The notes below the pieces were generated by a model, which saw nothing but the letters and a program-made list of their open reading frames with translations, had not been told where the DNA came from and searched no databases. DNA of 59,540 bases from CAYNVS01 sp964400725 (GTDB lineage: Bacteria > Myxococcota_A > SURF-8 > CAYNVS01): assembly GCA_964400725.1 (NCBI GenBank), contig CAYNVS010000019.1, positions 1 to 59,540 on the forward strand, given 5' to 3'. This document shows, piece after piece, positions 54,007 to 59,540 of the stretch. Position 1 is the stretch's first letter. Each line of letters begins with the position of its first letter. A program made the position numbers and the translations under genes.

Positions 54007-54552
54007 TCACCCCATTCTGTATTTATCCATTGCCTGCCACATTAAATCGGTGCGCACTTCGCTGATAATTTCTCCCCTGTCGCGAAGAAACGAGCGCGGA
54101 CAACCGAAGCAGTCGCATATGCCGATGCTTTTTCGAATATCTTTGTTTTTTGTTAGAAATATGTGCCGGTAGAAACTGCCGATTACGCAGCCGCACGGAG
54201 CGATTCGCGGCAGCGAGGCTTTGCATGCCGGACATGATATTTCAACGACCGTTCCGGGCGGAAGCGCAGCCGACACTTTGCGGCTGTCGTGCATTATCGG
54301 CGAGAGAATGATGTCGAAAATTTCTTCGCCGTGCCTGCCAAGCAAAAAAATCCCCGCGTAGCCGTCGAATTGATAATCGGGGTTCATAAGAGAATGGCCG
54401 TTATGACAAAACGCCTGAGTTAAAACGATGCGGCTTTTTTCGTCTTTAATAATGCCGACGCTTTTGCTGAACGAGTGCTCTTCTTTGTAAACGTGAAGAA
54501 CCGTCGTTTCACGCCCTCGAATGTCCGCTTCCTCGTTCTTGTTCTGGCTCAT
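54007..54552 (-). CDS. Cys-rich protein of unknown function downstream of glpK
   Basis: The protein has 181 residues. Cysteines cluster in ISCPACKASL, APCGCVIG and ICDCFGCPRS, which looks like one or two zinc sites. The N-terminal 100 residues are soluble alpha/beta (TTVLHVYKEEHSFSKSVGII, QAFCHNGHSL, GIFLLGRHGEEIFDIILSP). There is no signal peptide or membrane helix. I recognise no family. It begins 42 bp after the glpK stop on the same strand, so it may be in the glpK transcript. A regulatory or metal-binding role linked to glycerol use is only a guess. Confidence 0.65.
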   Translation of the reverse strand: MSQNKNEEADIRGRETTVLHVYKEEHSFSKSVGIIKDEKSRIVLTQAFCHNGHSLMNPDYQFDGYAGIFLLGRHGEEIFDIILSPIMHDSRKVSAALPPGTVVEISCPACKASLPRIAPCGCVIGSFYRHIFLTKNKDIRKSIGICDCFGCPRSFLRDRGEIISEVRTDLMWQAMDKYRMG

Positions 54553-54594
54553 TTCCTTGTCCGGCGAACAAGCGTTTAAATATTTGGCGGCGAA

Positions 54595-56073
54595 CTATGC
54601 CTTAGCTACGGCGGCGTTCCAGCGCCTCAGCATCGCTTCGCGCTCCTTTTCGTCCATCGAAGGAGTAAACTGCCTGTCAATATTCCAGCTCTTTTTAATT
54701 TCTTCCTGCGAATCCCAGAATTTAACCGCCAAACCGGCCAAAAAAGCCGCGCCTAGGCCTGTGGTCTCGACCATCTTGGGCCTTACCACTTTTGCGTTCA
54801 GCAAGTCGGCTTGAAGCTGCATCAGAAGGTTGTTCACCGCGGCTCCGCCGTCAACTTTCAGCTCGCCGATGCGTCCGCCCATGTCGTCTTCCATTCCTTT
54901 GGCCAAATCCACTATTTGCAAAGCGATTCCGTCAAGCGCGGCTCTGGCTATGTGCGCTTTGGTCGTTCCGCGGGAAATGCCGCAGATAATTGCGCGGGCG
55001 TCGGATTTCCAGTGAGGCGCGCCCAGCCCTACAAACGCCGGAACGAGGGTTACGCCGTCGCTGTCTTTTACCTGCGCGGCCAGCGCCTCTATTTCGGACG
55101 CTTTGTTGATAATCTGCAAACCGTCGCGAAGCCACTGAACGCAGGCTCCGGCAATAAAACTCGACCCTTCAAGCGCGTAATTCACGGTTCCGTTAATCTG
55201 CCACGCGACGGTGGTCAACATACGCTTGCGCGACAGCACAGGCCTTGAGCCGGTGTTAGCCAGCATGAATGCGCCCGTTCCGTAGGTGCATTTGGCTTCG
55301 CCCTCGCCGAAGCAGCATTGGCCGAAAAGAGCCGCCTGCTGATCGCCGGCAATGCCCGCAATCGGAATTCCGTCGGGCAAAAAATCAAGGTCTTCGGTGC
55401 GTCCGTAAATTTCCGAGCTGGATTTGACTTCGGGAAGCATTTGGCGCGGTATTCCGAAAATAGACAAAAGCTCGTCGTCCCATTGCAGCGTGCGCAGGTT
55501 GAACAGAAGCGTGCGGCTTGCGTTAGAAACGTCGGTTACGTGCGCCTTTTTGCCCGTAAGTCTGTAAACGAGAAATGTGTCCACGGTTCCCGCTATTACG
55601 ACGTTGTCTTCCGCCTGTTTCCGCAGAGAAGGGTCGTTTGCGAGCCGCCATTCCAGTTTGGTGCCCGAAAAATACGGGTCGAGCAGCAGGCCGGTTTTTT
55701 CGTTAATCGTCTTTTCGCAGCCCTGCTCTACGAGTTTCGCGCATCTGGCCGCGGTGCGTCTATCCTGCCATACTATCGCGTTTCCCACCGGCTTGCCGCT
55801 TACTTTTTTCCATATTCCGCTGGTTTCCCGCTGGTTGGTGATGCCAATCGCGGCAATCTGCGAGCCGTCGATTTTAGCCGCGGCAAGAGCTTCTTTTACC
55901 GCCTCTTTCTGGCTTGTCCATATGTCTTCAAGGTCGTGCTCGACCCATCCAGGCTGCGGATAAATCTGGCGGAACTCTCGGTATCCTTTCGCGACAAGGC
56001 CGCAATTTTTATTGATAATCAACGCCGTGCTTCCGGTCGTTCCCTGATCCATCGCAAGTATGTATTCGCTCAT
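54595..56073 (-). CDS. glpK: Glycerol kinase
   Basis: The protein has 492 residues, the usual GlpK length, with AGGAG 6 bp before the ATG. FGGY-family motifs are LAMDQGTTGSTALI at the start, GWVEHDLEDIW, GITNQRETSGIW, NAIVWQDRR, AGDQQAALFGQCCF and KVDGGAAVNNLLMQLQADLL near the C-terminus. It phosphorylates glycerol with ATP to glycerol-3-phosphate in the cytoplasm. No glpF or glpD is adjacent. The divergent 299 bp gap to the SDR gene holds a TATAAT at 56101-56106 on the minus strand that could be its -10, but the -35 is poor. Confidence 0.96.
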   Translation of the reverse strand: MSEYILAMDQGTTGSTALIINKNCGLVAKGYREFRQIYPQPGWVEHDLEDIWTSQKEAVKEALAAAKIDGSQIAAIGITNQRETSGIWKKVSGKPVGNAIVWQDRRTAARCAKLVEQGCEKTINEKTGLLLDPYFSGTKLEWRLANDPSLRKQAEDNVVIAGTVDTFLVYRLTGKKAHVTDVSNASRTLLFNLRTLQWDDELLSIFGIPRQMLPEVKSSSEIYGRTEDLDFLPDGIPIAGIAGDQQAALFGQCCFGEGEAKCTYGTGAFMLANTGSRPVLSRKRMLTTVAWQINGTVNYALEGSSFIAGACVQWLRDGLQIINKASEIEALAAQVKDSDGVTLVPAFVGLGAPHWKSDARAIICGISRGTTKAHIARAALDGIALQIVDLAKGMEDDMGGRIGELKVDGGAAVNNLLMQLQADLLNAKVVRPKMVETTGLGAAFLAGLAVKFWDSQEEIKKSWNIDRQFTPSMDEKEREAMLRRWNAAVAKA

Positions 56074-56288
56074 GCAGCTCTCCTGTAGCGCTCAAAAAAC
56101 ATTATACGCAATTCTGCCGTCGACAATTCTAACAAACTTTTTTTTATTGTAAAATCACAAAAAGACTTTTAGTCAAATAAAAAAATAAAAATTCCGCCAA
56201 TACAGCCAAACGGCGAACGCCGCTTCTTTCGGGTTAGGCGAAACTGGGAACGGGTAGTTGCAGAAATTAATTATTCGGAGCGGTCTGC

Positions 56289-56317
56289 TTGACTATATAA
56301 CGCAAATGCCTTAGTAA
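56289..56317 (+). promoter_or_regulatory. Candidate promoter of the SDR gene
   Basis: TTGACT (56289-56294), 17 bp and TAGTAA (56312-56317), about 55 bp before the ATG. Confidence 0.4.
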
Positions 56318-56372
56318 ATCTTTATGACTTCAACGCGCATCTAACGCGCATAAACGCAAAAGGAGACGTCGC

Positions 56373-57119
56373 ATGGCGCTTTATTTCATCACAGGTTGTT
56401 CTTCAGGCATCGGCGAAGCTGTGGCGCGCGAAGCGGTAAAACGCGGTCATAAAGTTATCGGAGCCGCTCGCAGAACCGAACTTCTAGAAAAGCTGCGCGG
56501 AGAATTGGGCGAAAACTTCGTTCCGGTCGCGCTTGACGTGTCCGACAAAGAAAAAGTAAAGGCGGTCGCCGATTCGATGACCGAACTGCCCGACGTCGTT
56601 ATAATGAACGCCGGAGTCGGCATACTGGACGACGCCGAAACTTTCAAACGGGAAGTTCATGACCGCACTTTTGCTGTGAACTACTTCGGCGCGCTGAACG
56701 TGGTGGAGGCTTTGTTTGATAGAATGAAAGAGCGCGGGCGCGGAACTTTCGTCGCTACTAGCAGCCTCGCCGGATACAGAGGGATGCCTCTCTCGGCGGC
56801 CTACTCTGCCAGCAAAGCGGCCATTACGGCGGCGTTTGAAGGTATGCGCTTAACATACGGACCTTGGTCGGGGCTTAAATTTCTCGTCATTCATCCGGGG
56901 TTCGTCGATACGCCGATGACGAAGCAGAACAAGCACCCGATGCCGTTCATGTGGCAGCCCGACAAAGCGGCTCGTTACATTCTCGACGGCGTCGAAGAAG
57001 GGAGAATGCACATCAATTTCCCCTTCCCTACTTGGCTCGCGTGCTTCGCAGCGCAAGTAATGCCGCCTAAAATGCTTTATACGCTGCTCGGCGTAAAACG
57101 GCCGCCCCAAAAGGATTAA
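56373..57119 (+). CDS. Short-chain dehydrogenase/reductase
   Basis: The protein has 248 residues, with AAAGGAG before the ATG. The dinucleotide site is TGCSSGIGEAV near residue 7, with AARRTELLEKL after it. NAGVGILDD is the NAG motif and YSASKAAITAAFEGMR the YxxxK catalytic pair, with the Ser in ATSSLAG. This fits classical SDRs that oxidise or reduce an alcohol or ketone with NAD(P)H. The Arg after the Gly-rich motif may favour NADPH. The substrate is unknown. It sits between divergent glpK and a convergent phosphoesterase gene, 13 bp apart at the 3' end. Confidence 0.9.
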   Translation: MALYFITGCSSGIGEAVAREAVKRGHKVIGAARRTELLEKLRGELGENFVPVALDVSDKEKVKAVADSMTELPDVVIMNAGVGILDDAETFKREVHDRTFAVNYFGALNVVEALFDRMKERGRGTFVATSSLAGYRGMPLSAAYSASKAAITAAFEGMRLTYGPWSGLKFLVIHPGFVDTPMTKQNKHPMPFMWQPDKAARYILDGVEEGRMHINFPFPTWLACFAAQVMPPKMLYTLLGVKRPPQKD

Positions 57120-57132
57120 GGCGCGGCGCGGG

Positions 57133-58137
57133 TTACTTTTCGGGCTCGCCGTCGCTCCAATAATAGCCGTCCTCGCGCCCGATTTTAACGTTTATCGTTT
57201 TTGCAATCGGATCGACGTTTACGACGTGCATGTTGCGCGCGTCTCCTGCGCCGTCGCCGATGGAGCCGGTTTCATACGCTGGAATTTTGCCGTAAAGCAG
57301 GTCGCGCTCCCAAATGTGCCCGTGCCCCGCGAACACCGCCATAATCTTTTCCTTCGCGCCTTCAAGAAGGGCGTAAATCGGGTCGCCGTCAGCGACGAGG
57401 AACGTTTTGAAGAAACAGAACATCGCTCTTGCGTTGTCGGTTTTCAACGGATGATGAAGGAACATAATAACGGGCTCAGGGTTTGCAAGCTCGCGCTCAA
57501 TCCACGCAATTTGCTCGGCGTCAAACGATCCCGCGCAGAACGCTTCGACATTGCAGCCGGTACAAACGACGCTGCGTTTGTCGCCGCGGTTGGCGTTTAC
57601 GAACAACAGGCGCACCCCTTCATGCACAACCGAATAGTAGGGCTTCAAACCGAGAACCTTGTTCCATACCGCTTCAATAGCTGAGATATTATCGGTCGAA
57701 ATCCCCTCTTCCATTTCTGCGTCGTATGTTTTCTGATAATCGTGGTTGCCCAAAACCGCGTAATACGGCATATTCAGCCCGTCAATAAGGCTTTTGAATT
57801 TTTCGGCAGGGTTGGCCTTTCCCGCTCCGTAATCGTCGGGATTTTCGGAAAAAAGACAGCCGACTAGGTCGCCGGTTACCGCAACGAAAGAGGCGTCGGC
57901 GTGCCGCGTATTTATAGATTCAACAGCCGCGGCAAGATTGTCGATATTTTTCTGATTGTCGTACGTAACGTCGTCCGGATTGCCGGGCAGGCGGGTATGC
58001 GCGTCCGATATGACTACAAACTTGAACGGTTTAGGCGGCTTGGTCTTCGCCGCCGAATCTTCCGATCCGCAGCCTGCAAATGTAAAAAAGACCGACAATA
58101 TGACGGCGATCGAAAGTTTATTCCTCGATTCTTGCAT
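57133..58137 (-). CDS. Calcineurin-like metallophosphoesterase lipoprotein
   Basis: The protein has 334 residues. The signal ends FAGC (Cys23). Metal-binding motifs of the family are in order: VISDAHTRLPG (D-x-H), VTGDLVG (GD), VLGNHDYQKT (GNHD), FLHHPLK and AGHGHIWERD (GHxH). This is the complete set for a two-metal phosphoesterase. Exported members hydrolyse phosphomonoesters or diesters in the periplasm. Two cysteines in CTGCNVEAFC may form a disulfide. It starts 29 bp after the Pit-type transporter gene on the same strand, so hydrolysis of organic phosphate and Pi uptake may be linked. Confidence 0.85.
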   Translation of the reverse strand: MQESRNKLSIAVILSVFFTFAGCGSEDSAAKTKPPKPFKFVVISDAHTRLPGNPDDVTYDNQKNIDNLAAAVESINTRHADASFVAVTGDLVGCLFSENPDDYGAGKANPAEKFKSLIDGLNMPYYAVLGNHDYQKTYDAEMEEGISTDNISAIEAVWNKVLGLKPYYSVVHEGVRLLFVNANRGDKRSVVCTGCNVEAFCAGSFDAEQIAWIERELANPEPVIMFLHHPLKTDNARAMFCFFKTFLVADGDPIYALLEGAKEKIMAVFAGHGHIWERDLLYGKIPAYETGSIGDGAGDARNMHVVNVDPIAKTINVKIGREDGYYWSDGEPEK

Positions 58138-58166
58138 GTCGAACCCTCCGTTCCGTTAAGCGGTTG

Positions 58167-59159
58167 CTAAATGAACACGGCTTTGTAGGCTAAAAAGAAC
58201 AACCCTGCGACCAACGCGGAAGCCGGAATGGTGAATATCCACGCCCAAACTATATGCGCGGCGAGGAGCCATCTGACCGACTTCAAGCCTCTAGTCATAC
58301 CTACGCCCGAAATTGCGCCGGTAATAGTGTGCGTAGTGGAAACAGGAATGCCGAAATGCGATACGGCCAATATCACGACGCCGCCGCCTGTTTCGGCGCA
58401 AAAGCCGTTCATCGGCGTGAGTTTCGTAAGTTTGGTTCCCATCGTGCGGACTATGCGGAACCCGCCGAATAAAGTGCCGAGCGCTATTACCGCATGGCAT
58501 AGGAATATAATCCATATGGGCAGAGGCGACGTTGCCGCAAGGTAACCGCCCGCAACCAAAATTGCGAAAAGTATTCCCATCGTTTTTTGCGCGTCGTTGG
58601 AGCCGTGCGAAAATGAATATATGGCCGCGGATACCAGTTGCAGCTTGCGAAACAATTTATTTAGTTTTTGCGGTTTTCCGTCTTTGGCGAGAAAAAGAAC
58701 TATGACTTGATTCAAAACTCCGAACAATAAACCAACGAGCGGAGCGATGAAAATGAACGCCGCAATCAACAACAGCTTCGGGTAATGAAGCAGCTCGAAG
58801 CCTTTGTAAGCTATCACCGCGCCCGCAAGCCCTCCTATGAGCGCGTGCGACGAACTGGAAGGAAGCCCCCGCCACCAAGTTAAAAGGTTCCAAGTAATAG
58901 CCCCTACGAGCGCGGCGAAAATTACCGGCACGGTAATAGCGTCCGGATTTACTATACCTTTGCCTACCGTCATTGCAACGCCGGTGCCGAAAGTAAAGGC
59001 CGCGATAAAATTAAAGAAAGCCGCCCATACCACCGCCGCGCGCGGGGAAAGCACTCTGGTTGAAACGATTGTGGCGATTGAGTTCGCCGCGTCGTGAAAA
59101 CCGTTGACGAAATCGAAACCAAGAGCCGCGATGAATGCGATTATAATTAATGGGTCCAC
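58167..59159 (-). CDS. Pit-type inorganic phosphate transporter
   Basis: The protein has 330 residues and begins at a GTG (59157-59159) preceded by AAAGGAAG. About ten membrane helices are visible. The PHO-4 motifs are DFVNGFHDAANSIATIVSTR near the N-terminus and, inverted, YSFSHGSNDAQKTMGI in the second half. These inverted repeats hold the substrate site. The family takes up phosphate with metal or H+ as symport. The size matches short bacterial Pit proteins. The phosphoesterase lipoprotein follows directly. I saw no PHO box. Confidence 0.9.
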   Translation of the reverse strand: MDPLIIIAFIAALGFDFVNGFHDAANSIATIVSTRVLSPRAAVVWAAFFNFIAAFTFGTGVAMTVGKGIVNPDAITVPVIFAALVGAITWNLLTWWRGLPSSSSHALIGGLAGAVIAYKGFELLHYPKLLLIAAFIFIAPLVGLLFGVLNQVIVLFLAKDGKPQKLNKLFRKLQLVSAAIYSFSHGSNDAQKTMGILFAILVAGGYLAATSPLPIWIIFLCHAVIALGTLFGGFRIVRTMGTKLTKLTPMNGFCAETGGGVVILAVSHFGIPVSTTHTITGAISGVGMTRGLKSVRWLLAAHIVWAWIFTIPASALVAGLFFLAYKAVFI

Positions 59160-59428
59160 TCGTTTACGCTTCCTTTCCGGCGAGAAAATGGCCTTTAATA
59201 TAAAATCGGCCTGATAAATACGCCTCGATTGTTAGAATTGCGTTAGCGTCTCATTTTTGTTCTGTAAATAATAACAACATAATTATTAGTCGTTATCGCG
59301 GCGGTTATTCAGAATAACGCTCATGTTTGCAACTTGTTTGAGGAGGTCAAATCGCCAGAAAATCCTCTGTTTGTTGCAACAAGCCACTTTTTTACAATAT
59401 CGGCTGTAAAAATCATCCGCGCCAATTC
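59160..59428. other. Gap between the Pit gene and the insertion sequence
   Basis: 269 bp of AT-rich DNA. It must carry the minus-strand promoter of the pit gene. A GAGGAGG near 59340 has no open frame of note behind it. Nothing else is recognised. Confidence 0.5.
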
Positions 59429-59478
59429 TGTACTGGACCCCGAAAAAAGGACCAGCAGCTAAGACGTCAAAACTGCGG

Positions 59479-59484
59479 TATAAT
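59479..59484 (+). promoter_or_regulatory. TATAAT -10 element of the IS transposase
   Basis: A perfect TATAAT, 34 bp before the ATG at 59518. No good -35 was found. Confidence 0.4.
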
Positions 59485-59517
59485 AGCTCCGAAATCGACT
59501 AAGAAAGGAGCTTTTAA

Positions 59518-59540
59518 ATGACGGAAAGACGGCGTAATTT
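59518..59540 (+). CDS. Start of an IS3-type transposase orfA (cut by the window)
   Basis: Only MTERRRNF is present. It follows AAAGGAG at a spacing of 7 bp and fits the usual opening of IS3 orfA, which encodes a helix-turn-helix transposase subunit. The remainder is outside the window. Confidence 0.6.

Larger units (their letters stand above)
59429..59540 (+). mobile_element. Left end of an IS3-family insertion sequence (continues beyond window)
   Basis: A TG-starting terminal sequence TGTACTGGACCCCGAAAAAA at 59429 resembles the left inverted repeat of IS3-family elements, and it is followed 89 bp later by a short orfA-like start. The right end, the target duplication and orfB lie outside the window. 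Confidence 0.65.

Noticed and set aside
1..59540. tRNA, rRNA, riboswitches, CRISPR arrays
   Set aside because: No T-loop-like GGTTCGA pattern with matching stems, no regularly spaced direct repeats and no known riboswitch core were seen by reading. A covariance-model search could still find a hidden RNA.

Overview
The window is a bacterial chromosome segment, probably from a Gram-negative lineage near Myxococcota or the former Deltaproteobacteria. This placement is an inference from gene content: FtsEX with an EnvC-like partner, an Hsp70 paralogue, a very large TPR protein, eight predicted lipoproteins (several with Cys-rich C-x-x-D-x-D/E-C modules and acidic linkers after the lipobox), an outer-membrane barrel candidate, and many D/E/Cys-rich exported proteins. 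Genes are moderately GC-rich and intergenic DNA is AT-rich, with recognisable sigma70-type promoters. I saw no rRNA, tRNA, CRISPR array or prophage. One IS3-like element begins at the right edge.

Layout. 1-3.6 kb: a polyprenyl-phosphate glycosyltransferase (cut by the left edge) and a YfhO-like membrane protein. 3.8-6.6 kb: a B12-binding-type radical SAM enzyme and a glycerophosphodiesterase lipoprotein. 6.6-12.6 kb: a hemolysin III-type membrane protein behind a 1756-residue TPR protein. 12.9-16.3 kb: gatE-gatD, an archaeal-type tRNA-dependent amidotransferase pair in an otherwise bacterial neighbourhood. 16.3-20.4 kb: a neutral-ceramidase-like lipoprotein, ftsE, ftsX and a degenerate M23/EnvC-like protein, all one direction. 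20.7-25.4 kb: a MaoC-like protein, then dnaK-like, XRE/S24 repressor and zinc-ribbon/Yip1 genes. 25.7-31.4 kb: an aminotransferase and Cys-rich exported proteins. 31.5-35.3 kb: alpha/beta hydrolase, acyltransferase, barrel candidate and AttH/Svf1-like lipocalin. 35.4-39.9 kb: hflX (apparently starting at AUA), a large lipoprotein and a 60-residue protein behind a perfect consensus promoter. 40.1-44.3 kb: an orphan MutL/GlmL-type ATPase, a barrel-sandwich partner and an M19 dipeptidase. 44.3-53.9 kb: an eight-PAS histidine kinase, a TlpA-like thioredoxin and two lipoproteins. 54-59.2 kb: glpK with an unknown Cys-rich protein, an SDR, a phosphoesterase lipoprotein and a Pit-type phosphate transporter.

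The strongest candidate for something unusual is gatED. GatDE is known as the archaeal Glu-tRNA(Gln) amidotransferase, and here both subunits look intact, with their catalytic residues, a 14-bp overlap and their own terminator. Other points of interest are the non-canonical hflX start, the orphan MutL-like operon, the Hsp70/LexA-like-repressor operon, the tandem antistasin-like repeat protein and the acidic post-lipobox linkers. Functional statements rest on motif recognition; no database search was run.
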